In this document: positions 36,601-48,003 of the stretch, piece after piece
Position numbering within the stretch: position 1 is the first letter of the stretch
How the letters are laid out: each line of letters starts with the position of its first letter
DNA from: Streblospio benedicti
Lineage: Eukaryota; Annelida; Polychaeta; Spionida; Spionidae
NCBI GenBank assembly: GCA_019095985.1
Contig: CM032660.1
Span: forward strand, 14,901,020 to 14,965,019
DNA: 64,000 bases
Direction: 5' to 3'
The notes under the pieces: generated by a model
The model's database searches: none
Seen by the model: only the letters and a program-made list of their open reading frames with translations
Told to the model about the DNA's origin: nothing
Program-made: the position numbers and the translations under genes

Positions 36601-37975
36601 AAGGCACCTGTCATACACGATTTTTCTTATCTATGAACTCTGGGTAATTTTTAGAGAAACAAACCAAATCATGTGACCTTTCACATGTTTTACAGTGCAT
36701 TCTGGGAATTATTTAGACAAATATTGATAGAGACTAAAATCATTTCCTCGTTTACTCCATCACAGGGTCTAGTTGATTGAGACTGATCACCTAGCGGCCG
36801 AATGTGGCACTACGAACGCACCCTAAATATTTCTATTAGCAAAGCGGCCGAATGTGGCACTACGAACGCACCCTAAATATTTCTATTAGCAAATAGGTCT
36901 ATGGCAATGTCGAAGTTGTCATATTTTCTTTGGAAAACTTATTATTCATCTACCATACCTCATCTAATTATATCTTTTATTCTGGGTTACAACATAGGCG
37001 ATTGGGAAACTACTGATCAAATATGGACGTCGAATAGTTAGTGTTTCTTACGAAATTCATTTCCAATTGTACTAATACTCTGCACAGATGAAAGATAGAT
37101 CACTGCACACCCACTTTGTGCATTTTAATGTTTAAACAATCGTAACACAGCTATTAATGAACCCATGAAATGTTTGTGTCAAAATAAAGCTACTTACTTA
37201 TATTGTCTCATGATAAACACAATCGTTGTGATTCATTGAAATTATATGATCTATGGTGCAATTTGTTGCATGCACACCCATTTCGTGCCTGGCAATAATC
37301 AGGGATGAGATCTTACTAGAAATGTTATAATTTCACTTTGGCACCCGGAAAGCAATAATTTTTAAACTAGTAATATTGTGTGCTAATTATTGGGAGCCTA
37401 ACAATTATATTTAAATAACATGTGAACTGGGTGTGCAGTGCTCCAGATGGTATGATTTTTTTGATTTTTTTTTTTTTTCGTTTTTTCTTTTTTTTATCTT
37501 GCTACTGTATCATCATAAAACTGCCACGTTTTTTTTTTCATTTCGTATGCTGACCAACCGTTATGAAACCATGACATTTTTTTTAATTTTTCCAACTGTA
37601 TGGAAAAAAATTCAGAAATAAAATCTGTCAAACAAAGAATATAATTACGGTCCTCAAATAGATAAATGTCAGGGTGCTTATTTAAGAAAATTCATTATTC
37701 ATTATCATAGACGGTTGAATTATTTTGAATGATTTTTCATAGGCCAGTTTCTAAGTATTGGTCACATTTTCTAGTAACAATATTTGCAAAGTATTCTTTA
37801 AGATTAAGTAACTAAGAAATTTATGATTTAGGCTGAGACCATCCTACGGGTAACACATGGCAAAGAGCATCCTCTGTTCTGTGATTTGGTGCAGTTGCTT
37901 AATCAGTGTGAAGATGAGCTACGATCAAAGGGCCGAGTTGCCAGCATTGAAGACAATCCTGAAGACGATGATTAA
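27605..37975 (+). CDS. SMYD3-like MYND/SET protein (12 exons)
   Basis: Exons 27605-27705, 29082-29256, 29487-29556, 29796-29926, 30106-30173, 30412-30520, 30716-30826, 31002-31068, 31318-31449, 34688-34862, 35599-35707 and 37832-37975 join in phase into 463 residues (human SMYD3: 428). The MYND zinc finger is intact: C29, C32, C41, C44, C50, C54, H62, C66. The SET core follows (TFTITDGEMQPIGSGIY, then DHSCCPDA at 187-194, SYIDLL at 222-227), then the post-SET cysteines C245, C247, C250 and a helical C-terminal domain with RVTHGKEHPL. SMYD3 methylates lysines in MAP3K2, VEGFR1 and histones using SAM. Oddities: the SET motif NHSC reads DHSC, GEEL is absent, and the N-terminal RGNG SAM loop is not seen, although an upstream exon could supply it. 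Activity is therefore doubtful. It is head-to-head with CNOT2a, about 430 bp apart. Confidence 0.92.
28151..28251. mobile_element. Hairpin element, CGGTCGCCAG family, copy 2
   Basis: Near-perfect inverted arms GATGCGGTCGCCAGAGCC / GGCTCTGGCGACCGCATC enclose CAGGTCGTCAC... repeats, in intron 1 of the SMYD3-like gene. It is more symmetric than the 8893-8995 copy, so probably younger. Confidence 0.85.
28525..28838 (+). repeat. Dispersed repeat, right copy
   Basis: Diverged direct copy of 24610-24905 (shared CAAGATTTTGAACT, AACATGAAAT, TTCAGAATA). It lies in intron 1 of the SMYD3-like gene, on the other side of CNOT2a. Confidence 0.7.
31730..33478. mobile_element. Long-TIR element in SMYD3-like intron 9
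   Basis: Arms of about 280 bp (31730-32020 and 33190-33478) are inverted copies, with tips ATGTGCTGACAGC / GCTGTCAGCACAT and TA on both sides. The arms share, inverted, the phrase ATTCTGATTGGTTTACATAA. The centre holds a second element (32314-33108). No transposase frame is visible. Confidence 0.8.
32314..33108. mobile_element. TTAA-flanked element nested in the long-TIR element
   Basis: It begins TTAA-CCCATTACCCC and ends CCCCTAAAGGG-TTAA. The TTAA target and CCC/GGG tips are the pattern of piggyBac-type (or Kolobok-type) elements. Its right part carries the repeat block also found inverted at 18296-18490. No coding capacity. Confidence 0.6.
35011..35350. mobile_element. TTA-flanked Harbinger-like MITE
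   Basis: The ends GGGACGGTGCAATATTTA / TAAATATTGCACCGTCCC are inverted copies and TTA flanks both sides, as in PIF/Harbinger elements. About 340 bp, in intron 10 of the SMYD3-like gene. Inside are several G-rich phrases resembling GGGGACCGG. Confidence 0.75.
36794..36893 (+). repeat. Perfect 50-bp tandem duplication
   Basis: Two identical 50-bp units (36794-36843, 36844-36893), each beginning GCGGCCGAATGTGGCACTAC, in intron 11 of the SMYD3-like gene. The lack of any difference suggests a very recent duplication or an assembly artefact. Confidence 0.95.
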
Positions 37976-40900
37976 ATCTTAGTAAATCTTGGAAAGAAGG
38001 AACTTGAATTAATAGAATTGTACTTTTGTTATTGCCATACCACGAACCTGGTGAATAACAATGTCATTATACACAGTGAAGTCCAAATGTTACTAATATT
38101 AATGTACATGTAATATGTTTGATTGATAGAACTGAAGTGCTGTTGCTTAATTGAATTGTTTGCAACTTTAATATTTGGGTGATAGTAAAAGCACTTCTAG
38201 AAAATAAGAAACCAGATTTATTAGAGCTTGCTTAGATTTTTCATCATGAACCAATTAACATGTTTATTTTTCAATTTTTTTACTTTTGTCCTGAATCACA
38301 TAGCACTAATCTACTCATAAAGGGATAAACATGTGATCTTGTCCAGTCGCACTACTTAATAGTAAAATTGTTATTAAAGTTTGTCACCAATCATGAAATT
38401 GAATTTGAAATCAGTCTGTTTTGCCAGTAACACAGTAGTAGATTCCATTATTTACTTTCACATATTAACATCAAGACATTACATGTAATTGATTTTTGAT
38501 TGTATAACACTATTTGTAATGAAATTTGAACTTTTAAATGTTTCATTAGAAATTGAGAATCTCCAAAATATTTTGTGAAGTGTTACTCTTTTAGTTTTTA
38601 TATGTGTTTATGAAATGTGTGTGATAATTATGAAACCGGTTGTCCATTTTGTATTTGAATATTTGTATTATACTGTCTGATGTGCTCAAATGTCCTTGTT
38701 CCATTCATTTTTCACAAAATATAATTTTACAAAGTGCATTGACTTTTTTTATCATAATGATTTCTACAGAGCAATATGTTTCTAAAGTTTTATGTATACA
38801 TAACTAAATACTAATCACTAAGACTTACCTTTAGTAATGCAAGTTGCTGAGTAAACACCCTAGATGATGATGGTATTTCTTGATTCAAATTCAGCTAAAA
38901 TGTTCATCATTTTTACCATTTCCCAAAGCAGAGATAATTGTATGATCAACAGAACACGTGGGTGGAAGTACTTTATTCTAGAAGCTCGTACGTACAATAT
39001 AGTACAAGCATGTGACGTGTACTAGACCTACGTGTAACTTACATATACAAAATCAGGGTCTCACTAATTGACGGGTTCTAACGTGTTAGCTCAAGTTTAT
39101 TTTCCTGTTTTGGCAGTCAAGGGATCCTTGTACATACATATGCAGAATGACCGTCACATCCGCTATCTCCCGAATCCTGAACCAAATGACATATATCTCT
39201 ACTTTCATGAAGTTGCAGCATCTTACGGTAAGGTTCGACGTCTATTTGAATTGGCATTTAACATGTAGTTTTCTTGGCAGCTTCCAAATTGCATTGATGT
39301 TAAAATTAACTGTAGTTACAGCCCTCACACATATCACATCAACACAAAACCAATCCATACCAGTATAAATCACTTATCAGGTACCAACCCTTGCACTGAC
39401 ACCCAAGTTTGCTCAAGTTTTATTCATACTCAGAATTTTCACTCAATCTGTCTCCCCTGTTTCCTACATATGCGTTGACAATGGTTTTGCGGCCGAATAA
39501 CACATGTTTATAAGTGTGCATGTACTAGTAACATGTATAGATAGATATTCAGTATGCTGATTTGTAAAACGTAGTGTACGTTATAAAATAGATGTGTGCG
39601 AAATACTAAATGGTTTTGGTTTGATTTGTGGGGGTATGCGCACCATTCCGATGAATTGAAACATTACAAGGTGCAATACTCTAAAAGTCTCATAATAGAA
39701 ATACATGCACATAAAAAGTGTTTCAAGATGGTACATGTAATACAACATATTCTCACGATACTAACATAGATGTATCAAGTAATAATAAGCTGTTTGTTCC
39801 TTTCGTTTGTTCCTTTTTCAATTGATGGACTCAGTTTCACTTCTGAGGTTATCACTGCAACGCTAGCACTTGAAAAAAAAAAGATTTTCTTTTTATAACT
39901 TACTTGCTTAAAAGAAGAAAATGACAAGAATCTTTCTGTCTCTTGGCAAAGAAACAATCGAATGGTTAATTTATATGGCTTGTTGTAAGAGCAATTACGT
40001 CATGACACAACTAAGACACCTTGCCACAAATCTAATAAACTTTTACATAGGCTAATCGTTTTTGTTAACACCATTGTTTTCTGTCAAATGTTACTTTATA
40101 ATATATAGTGGTGTGATGTTCTATTTGATCAAACGTATTGTAAATGTATAGTACTGTAAAACTATAAATGTTTGCACACAGTTTAATTTGCGAATTTCGT
40201 GGGTAGGTGCAAAATCACAAACTTAAATAGTGAGCAAACATTGATAGCCTTTACAAGTAAAGTAGGTCTGGAATGGACCAAAATTGCTATATTAAATAGT
40301 CACAAAATAATTTATAGATGAAAATCGCAAAATTTAATAGCCACGAAATAAGCTAGTTTTACAGTATGTCTCTTTGATGGTAGAATGTGTCTTGCTATCA
40401 CATAATTATTTTGAGACAGAATAGTGGGATTTTACTAGGATAAAGAATGATCGAGGCTGTTATCATTGGTTTCATTTGCCTACATGTCATTTATGGTTCA
40501 TGTAGTAAATTTGGATTTTTCTTCATCTAAGGATATGTTCCGTGAAATCGTATTTAATTACTTCTTACTTTGGCACGTCGACAAGTTATTGTTCTTTACA
40601 CATACACAAGTCAATAAGTTGCTAATGATTGATTCACCCAGGCATGATATGAAACGGACCATGTATATTTTAGCGGACCCAAATTATAAGATCAATAACT
40701 TGCCAAGAAAAACATTTGGAACCACATTTCTTTCTCTATTAGAAAGAGAAACCTTTTCTGTGTGGTTCCAAGATGTTTTTACAAAGATTGACTTACATCT
40801 TGTGCTTCCTCTGTTTTGATTCAAATGCCTTCTTTTTATATCTTGCACGAAACAACAAAAGGGGGGTTCGGGGGTTTTCCCCCCGATAAAAACACTCAAA

Positions 40901-41210
40901 ATAGTCACACATTTTCACCGGCTCGTCTACATAAGCAGTTACCGTTTATCCACAGTTTTCACCAATCGTCTTTTAATATTTGTGTCATTAATTTACTAGT
41001 CAAATTATCCATTTTTTAACTCCGTGTAAGATTTTTGACAGGCGATCGGCCATAACACTTTGCGTCACTGTTCTGTGCCAGTTTACATCAAATTACATTA
41101 AAATTAATCAGGTGTGTTTCTATTGCATACATTACACTTTCGAGTAACCAATAATGAAAATATTTTAATGTATTATATAGATACTATTTACTGCATTGCT
41201 TATTAAATTT
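37976..41210. other. 3' flank of the SMYD3-like gene and duplication junction
   Basis: No second gene is visible. ATTAAA at 38373-38378 is a possible poly(A) signal for the SMYD3-like transcript. The part to about 40655 is matched in copy B. The 40655-41211 interval between the two copies has no match I could find in the window, and holds a 75-bp imperfect hairpin (40707-40780, tips AAAAACATTTGGAACCACA). Confidence 0.5.
40154..40364 (+). mobile_element. TA-target MITE, copy 3 (empty site known)
   Basis: 211 bp from CTGTAAAACTATAAATG to TAGTTTTACAG, flanked by TA. The paralogous place in copy B (47449-47460) reads AGTATGTCTC without the element. This fixes both the ends and the TA target duplication. 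Confidence 0.95.
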
Positions 41211-41386
41211 CATAGTATTGTGGACACATTCTAAAGAAACTGAGACACCATTTTTAAAAATCTGAAGGGGACAGCGAGGGGTTCTTCATATATTGAATCT
41301 AGACAATATTCAAGTACCTAGATGAAATTTCCGGCTTTCTGTTTTTTTCTTGATTTCATAATTGAAAATTTTACAGTGCTCTTAGG

Positions 41387-41850
41387 CATGCCTGCAGCGA
41401 GGCTGTGGCAGAGGAGGCAGTTGTTCTAGCTTTGCCTCCTCGCTCTACAGATTTTACCTCGAGATCCTAGCTTTTTTTTCAAAATGGCCATTGCACTTAT
41501 TGATTCTTATTCCTAAATCACTATTTTTAGTGTAATATCAAACAATTGTTATTGTATCAAAGATTCATCTATGATTAGTAATCTTGCAATACTTTAATTA
41601 TTCTAATTTATTTCAAACATAATGCTCACTACGAATGGATCATTGTGTTTGGTGTGGACATTGTTTTTTTTTAATTCTTAATTTTCCATATATTACCAAT
41701 TTTTTATGCTAAAAGATATTCATTTTGTTTTAAAAAAAAAACGATTTGACTTCATAGTTCACGATGACGATGAGCTCTGACAGTGATGCTGATCGACCTG
41801 GAATGAGCCAATTTCGCCTCTTCGCTTTTCAAGCTCTGGCTACGGGCCTG
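41387..41850. mobile_element. TTAGG-flanked TIR element (copy B)
   Basis: Same element and same TTAGG flanks as 23227-23663, with ends CATGCCTGCAGCGAGG and CTACGGGCCTG. It is inherited through the segmental duplication. Confidence 0.75.
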
Positions 41851-42933
41851 TTAGGATACATGTCGATCAGCGCATAAAACAAATGCCACTCACTTTCCTC
41901 AATACAACTTGTTAATATTTACTATTGGAATAGATATTCAATTGATCATATAAAGAATGGTTTTAAAGAGAAAATGAAAGTAACATTTAACAAATTGGAG
42001 TAGGACTATAATATGAAAAAACAACCTAAAAAGTTACCATATGCTGATCATGCTCTAAATTATAGCGCATTTACCATGTAGTCTGTCATTTCAAATTTTT
42101 CATTGCATATGTAACAATTAAATATTTCCATTGAATTTCATAGATGTTTTAAAGAATAATGTATTAATGTTCTTCATAAGTTCCAAAAAGGTATTATTTT
42201 TCAAGTAGTCAGGGCTGGTTTTCTGATTTGACATAATTCGGGTATGCTGAATTCAAATCTGTCGTATGCCGGAAAATGTTTTCACTCCTTGACCTTCAAA
42301 TCAAAGATGGCCGCCATCGTCAAGGTCAATAAAAATTTTGGTGATAACTAAATAACTATTTAACATGGAACATTGATTTTGGTGTCTATGAGTAGGTTTT
42401 CTGGGACAAGGAATCCAATTATACAAGAAAAAAACTTTTATTTCAAACATGAGGGCTTCAAATACATGATTTCCACAAAGATGGCCACCGAAATGCTGGT
42501 TTATCGGTACCGACCAATGTACGTCATAATTATAGATACCTATAGCAGATACCTTTGTAGAGTTTAAATATTGTGAGAGAAAATGTTTTTTAATACAAGT
42601 CCTGTCAAAGATGTTTTATTTTATTGAATGAATTACAGTATAATCAAAGTATTTTCAATGCAAATATTCACATTCTACCAAGACGTAAGCAATAACACTG
42701 TACTGGTTTAGCAAAATTGTAAAAGGAAAGTCATGATCATATATACACATTTTAGAGTTTCAAATATCATTATAGAAAATATGCTTTACATGTTTTTTTT
42801 AACTTAATTTTACACAAAAACTGTCAAAAACAAATAACCTTTTACATAAATCCCAGAAAATGCAAGTCTAAAATATACATTGTTTGTATCAAAATAACTT
42901 GAATGATCAAAATGTTAACCATCACCATATATT

Positions 42934-44316
42934 CTATTGTTGATTTTGTTCAGTCATATTTGGTAATTGGGGTTTTTCTTCGAATTTATCATATTCTAGA
43001 TGGAACTCTTTTGAACTTATTTGCCAAGACTGCACATCAAAGTAACGATATATTCCCCTTTCATACGTTTGGGTTTTCACAACAGGCTCCATTCCTTGTG
43101 GTCGCGTTATCCAAACTCTTTCCTCTTTATGAAAACGCCAGTCTCGATTATACAACTCGGCTGCCACTGCCAGCTGTAGAACATCATTACCATTCATGTA
43201 AAATAAGTAGAACAATAAATCATCCCCGTAGCGATTGAGCCTGATTGGCGCTAGCTTATCTCGAATGAACATATTTGTTCGATACTCTGGGGGTACATGG
43301 AAATCAATGTCCTGTGGTCGACACGGGCCATCAGCCCATGGTGACTGGAACGTGTTGTAGAGGTCTTCACCTGATGGTAGATTAAGACCTAAGGTGGTTA
43401 GGTCAATTCCTGGATTCAAGGCGCCGAGGTTCGGGTCTGTTTCTGCTGCTTGAATGAATGTCAACAAACCTGCCATACCAAACTGATCTTTAACCATACC
43501 TTGAGGGATATTTGTGACGGTACCATCTGGTAGTAATTGAATTCCACGTTTTTGATTTAGTCCTGATGATTGGCGACTACCGGTATCCCGTAATTCTTGC
43601 TCATATGGACCTATATTGTTACCACTTGCTCCTGATGGACTTTTTCTGCCATTTTCCAATGATGGACCCCTTGGGGGATTTTGAGCACCAGGCAATGCTG
43701 GAAAATCCTCTTGTTGAATTTGGAATTCTGGTGCTGGTTCCTGAGGCCTTTGACTTTTTGATGCATCTTTCCAGATCATTTGTTTCCAATCATAATTTCT
43801 GGGAGTTGGATTTGAACCTGATTCTCTATTGCCTAATGTTGGAAACTCCGAGAGATCAAGACTGGGCGTATTGTCATTATTTCTGCTAAATGCTGACATA
43901 CCCATGGTCATGGACAGGTTCGACATACTGCTCGATGTACTCGTATTACTGAGAATACTGGACGACGGTGGCATTCCTGGTCGTTTGATTTGATTCATAC
44001 CAACATTTTGTCCCGGTAATTGTGGTAAAATGCCTCTTTGTCCCAAAGCAAACATATTCCGACTGCCTGCATTGGTATTTGGAGATCCCTGTTGCATTTG
44101 TTGTTGTTGATTAGAATGTGCTTGTTGAAGGCCCATTTGAACGCTTGGCCCCATGCTTCCACGTTGTTGTAGTGATGATAATGAGTTACTGCCACTTGAC
44201 GGCATCCAATTTGAATTGAACGCAGCTGACAATTTTGACGAAGATGATTGTGACTGTGAGGCAGAAGCCATTTCGATCATTTTTCTTTTTTCAGTTTCAT
44301 TCAAATTGTCCGCCAT
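42934..44316 (-). CDS. CNOT2: CNOT2, copy b (single exon)
   Basis: Open frame of 460 residues if started at the ATG at 44316 (MADNLNETEKRKMIEMA). That ATG follows an acceptor-like TTTTACAG at 44336, which makes the longer upstream reading intronic. It is collinear with copy a and about nine in ten residues agree by eye. The EFPTLGN, EDFPALPG and NOT-box segments are all present. Changes fall at positions conserved in copy a and human CNOT2, for example EYLTN to EYRTN and SWRKSSKEF to SWQISSKEF. The glutamine-rich C-terminal tail is lost: the frame stops just after NMTEQNQQ. A full-length open frame suggests it is still, or was until recently, under selection. It could be a second CCR4-NOT subunit isoform or an early pseudogene. 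Confidence 0.9.
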   Translation of the reverse strand: MADNLNETEKRKMIEMASASQSQSSSSKLSAAFNSNWMPSSGSNSLSSLQQRGSMGPSVQMGLQQAHSNQQQQMQQGSPNTNAGSRNMFALGQRGILPQLPGQNVGMNQIKRPGMPPSSSILSNTSTSSSMSNLSMTMGMSAFSRNNDNTPSLDLSEFPTLGNRESGSNPTPRNYDWKQMIWKDASKSQRPQEPAPEFQIQQEDFPALPGAQNPPRGPSLENGRKSPSGASGNNIGPYEQELRDTGSRQSSGLNQKRGIQLLPDGTVTNIPQGMVKDQFGMAGLLTFIQAAETDPNLGALNPGIDLTTLGLNLPSGEDLYNTFQSPWADGPCRPQDIDFHVPPEYRTNMFIRDKLAPIRLNRYGDDLLFYLFYMNGNDVLQLAVAAELYNRDWRFHKEERVWITRPQGMEPVVKTQTYERGIYRYFDVQSWQISSKEFHLEYDKFEEKPQLPNMTEQNQQ

Positions 44317-45384
44317 TTCTCTTAGTTGCAGCGAGCTGTAAAATAAATGAAATGTTTCACCATTTGTGCTTAATAAATGACTATTCGAAATAAAAACTAT
44401 CCGTCGCCTATAATTGCTCAACCATGTTTTGCATATCAATTAGGCATAAAATACACATAGATTTGTAAAAACACGCACAATAAATAAATGAGTATTATCC
44501 AGATGAATAAATGTAGTGATAACGATAAAATATGTGTGCCTAGTTCTCATCAATGAAAATTGGAGGTGATTTCCTTCAAAATGGTATAAGATGTGTGGGG
44601 TCAATTTTCATAGAAATGTGAGTTTTCGGCGATGTAAATTAGTCGCATTATAAATGGTTTGCCAATGTGATTTTTTTTTCTTCCAAATGATAGTAAAATT
44701 ACATCAATACTCTGCTTATTTGACAAACAATTTGCATCAGTATGTAAAGTTTATTCCCTTTAGTTTGATATGCTAGATTAGCACGTGAGTATTGGCAGTC
44801 CTTCTGTATTTAAAGTTATTTGGAAAAGAGGGCGATTTTCCCGTAAAAAGGGATGAACTATAAAAAATGGAACTGTTGTTCAGTAATCTTTCATATCAAA
44901 TGTGAACAGTTTAAATATGCAATATCTTTGCAGTATGACATAAAGATATTTGAATATTTGTATTATAGACTATAATATAGTGTCTGATGTGCTCAAATGG
45001 CCTTGTTCCATTCATTTTTCACAAAATATAATTTTACAAAAATGCATTGATTTCCTAATGATTTCTACGGAGCAATATTTTTCTAAAGTTTTATGTAGAT
45101 ATATATCTTCTAGAATACATAAATATCTACATTTCATATCTATACTATAACTATCTACAGTTAAATGAATACTAATCACTAAGATACCTTTGGTTATGTG
45201 CAAGTTGCTGGTAAAGAACCTAAAAGATAATGCGATGCAACTAAAATGTTCACAATTTTCCCGCTAAAAGAACACGTGGTCTAGGTATAGAAGTACTACT
45301 TTATTCTAGAAGCTCGGACGTACAATATAGTACAAGTATGTGACGTGTACTAGATTTAGATCTAGATGTCTAACGTGTACCGTA

Positions 45385-46615
45385 CGTAGTCTATACAACA
45401 GAGTAGTGGGTTTAGAAGGGTGGGCATTGGTTTTGTAAAATATTGGATCTATACCACTCGTTATAGTGGGTAAAGTGGAAATGGAAGAGTGCTGAGTTGG
45501 CCACTCCAATTAGACATTGAATAAACTGCCATACCTGATGGTACTGTTTGCATTGTATTTTCTTTTATTCTATCTTAATATACTTATATTAAGTTGCCGA
45601 TTCCACACAACGTGTCGCCACTGTTGAGTAGCAATGCAAGACAGTGGTGACACAAACGGGTTGGCGCTGCACTGTGGCTGCCTGGATTCCCTCAAATCCG
45701 CAACAAGTTTCACATGTATGTGACTATTCTCATCAATAAAGCCTTAGTGCCCTGTGAGAAAGGTAAATTATTATTAATATTCAATATCTTAATATATATC
45801 TTAATAACAACAGCATCCTTAGTTTTTGGAACTAATATTTTGAAATTTGAATTTGATAATTAAGGACACTGTTGTTATTGAAACATGTCGAAAGAGTAAA
45901 TAAAATATATAAAGCATTTGGACCAACAGTTATTTAATTTAGACCCTATTAGACGATAGGCAGTAGAAATTGAAGATAGAATAAAGAAAATGCTACCACA
46001 TGCTGACATGCTGCATACCATATTTCACGAATCTTATGTTTGCATTGTGATCGGACCATCTAAAAGACTAAAAGACAAAAGACAAGACTAAAATTTTATG
46101 AATTCTGTTTTTGGCAATTCATGACTGTTATCTGACGTTTCCTGGTCTTCCTGATGGTACTACCAATGGAGACCTTTGTTTTTATGTCATCTATAATCTC
46201 AAACAATTGTTACCTTCAAGTCTAGTATGAGTCTTGGGATATTTCTTGAAAATTCATGTTTATTTAGCGCATACTCTCCACCTAAAATATCTCGTTATAC
46301 TTACTAAAGTATGAGGATAGTGGATTAAACCGGCAATCACTACATTTACATATTATTGTGCAAGAACAATATATTGTACAAAATGTATCTCTCACAGGGC
46401 AGTCTTTATACGGTCCTGATATTTGTTTAAAGGGTTTAACTAGACTAGCTTACAGCATCTTACGATACACACCCTCTCCATTTAATGTGAAACGCTACCT
46501 CAGAGCGTTACCTTCTTGAAGACTTGAAAAGCCAGTTTAGATTATCTATCACTTCACATCCTGTGATATTGTCTATCTTGCTAATGGCTATTGGCGGGGT
46601 CTGTAAAGTGTAAGC
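45385..46615. other. Insertion in copy B relative to copy A
   Basis: Sequence without a partner in copy A, between the TGTGACGTGTACTAGA anchor and the GAGTTTATTTTCCTGTTTTG anchor. Near 45592-45760 is a SINE-like core (ATTCCACACAACGTGTCGCC) related to the unit at 10545. The rest I do not recognise and I see no gene in it. Confidence 0.5.
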
Positions 46616-48003
46616 GTAATTAAGTTTAGTTTCTCTTGAGTTTATTTTCCTGTTTTGACTGTCAAGGAATCTCTACCCTCATGAAGTTGCAGTCGTCCTA
46701 TGGTAGGGTTCGGCGTCTATTTGAATTCGCATTTAGATTTACATGCAGTTTGGCTGGCAACTTTTAAATTATGTTGGTGTTTCAATTAACTATAGTTACA
46801 ACCCACACATGCCTCACATCATCGCGAACCCCGGGTCGCGAACCCAATCCACACCAGTATAACTCAGGTACCAACCCTTGCACTGTGACCCAAGTTAGCT
46901 CAAGTTATATTCATACTCATAATTTTCATTCAATCTGCCCCCCCCTTTCCCCGTTTCCTACATCTGGGTTGACAATGGTTTGGGGGTAGAATAATGCATG
47001 TTTATATGTGTACATGTGCTAGTAACATATATAGATAGATGCTGATTTGAGACTAAGCTGTTTGTTCCTGATAATGCATACATTCACTGATAGGTCCCCA
47101 CTTTATCCTTGCTTTATTAACTGATGGACTCAGTTTCACTTCTACGGTTATCACTACAACGCTAGCACCTAAAAAAAAGATTTGATTTTTTTAATAAAAA
47201 AACAACAACACTTGTTTACAAGAAGAAAATGGCAAGAACCGTTCAGTCTCTTGCCAAAGAAACAATGGAATGGTTATGGCTTGTTGTAAGAGCAATTACG
47301 TCGTGACCCAACTAGGCACCTTGCCACAAACCCAACAAACTTTTTCATAGGCTAATCGTTGAAATCGTTTACGCCATTGTTTTCTGTCAAATGTTACTTT
47401 ATAATATAGTGGTGTTGTGTTCCGTTTGATCAAACGTATTGTAAATGGATAGTATGTCTCATTGATGGTAGAATGTGTCTTGCTATCACATAAATATTTA
47501 TTTTGAGACAGAATAGTGGGCCTTTATCATCGGTTTCATTCGCCTATGTGTCATTTATTGTTAGTGCAGTAAATTTGGATTTTTTGGCTGTTATTTTCTA
47601 AGGATATGTTACGTAAAATCGTATTTAGTTCTTACTTTGGCATGTCGACAAGTTCTAGATCTTTACACATGCACAAGTCAATAAGTTGCTAATGATTGAT
47701 TCACCCAGGCACGGTATGAATATTCATAAAGTGGATTAGCACAATGTGAGAACAATAGCCACCTGCGTGCAAGTCGGCTGCCATCTCATAGTGCGTCCAT
47801 ATTAATCCACGGCTTTGGCGGATTACCGAAGAATGATTGAGTGCTCTTCAGTAGTTCTACTGTTTCGGATAGGCTTGGTGTAAGCAAAGATTATGACAAA
47901 AGTTTAATGTATATGTGCATATATAACAGCGCAGTACACCTATTAAGAACCTATGGTTAAAAACAGCTTCCAGCATCTATAAAAGATTGAAAAGGCATTT
48001 AAA

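Larger units (their letters stand above)
23027..40655. repeat. Segmental duplication, copy A
   Basis: Collinear, same-orientation similarity with 41211-47716. Matching anchors are 23040-24000 with 41225-42190, 25860-27415 with 42950-44525, 35770-35893 with 44850-44950, and 38655-40650 with 44950-47710. Copy A carries CNOT2a and the SMYD3-like gene. The left edge is near CATAGTATT...ACACATTCT and the right edge near GATTCACCCAGGCA. Confidence 0.85.
41211..47716. repeat. Segmental duplication, copy B (internally deleted)
   Basis: Diverged tandem copy of 23027-40655. Relative to copy A it lacks A:27416-35767, replaced by about 320 bp of unmatched sequence at 44526-44850, and A:35893-38655. This removes all SMYD3-like exons. 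It gains about 1.2 kb at 45385-46615. It keeps CNOT2b and the TTAGG-flanked element. Confidence 0.85.

Noticed and set aside
27945-36790. Similarity between 27945-28050 and 36700-36790 (GCATTCTGGGAA ... TTGATTGAGACTG)
   Set aside because: Only short phrases agree, with uneven spacing; too weak to call a repeat pair by eye.
44317-44439. 41-residue N-terminal extension of CNOT2b
   Set aside because: It lies upstream of a TTTTACAG acceptor and has no counterpart in CNOT2a or known CNOT2, so it is read as intron.
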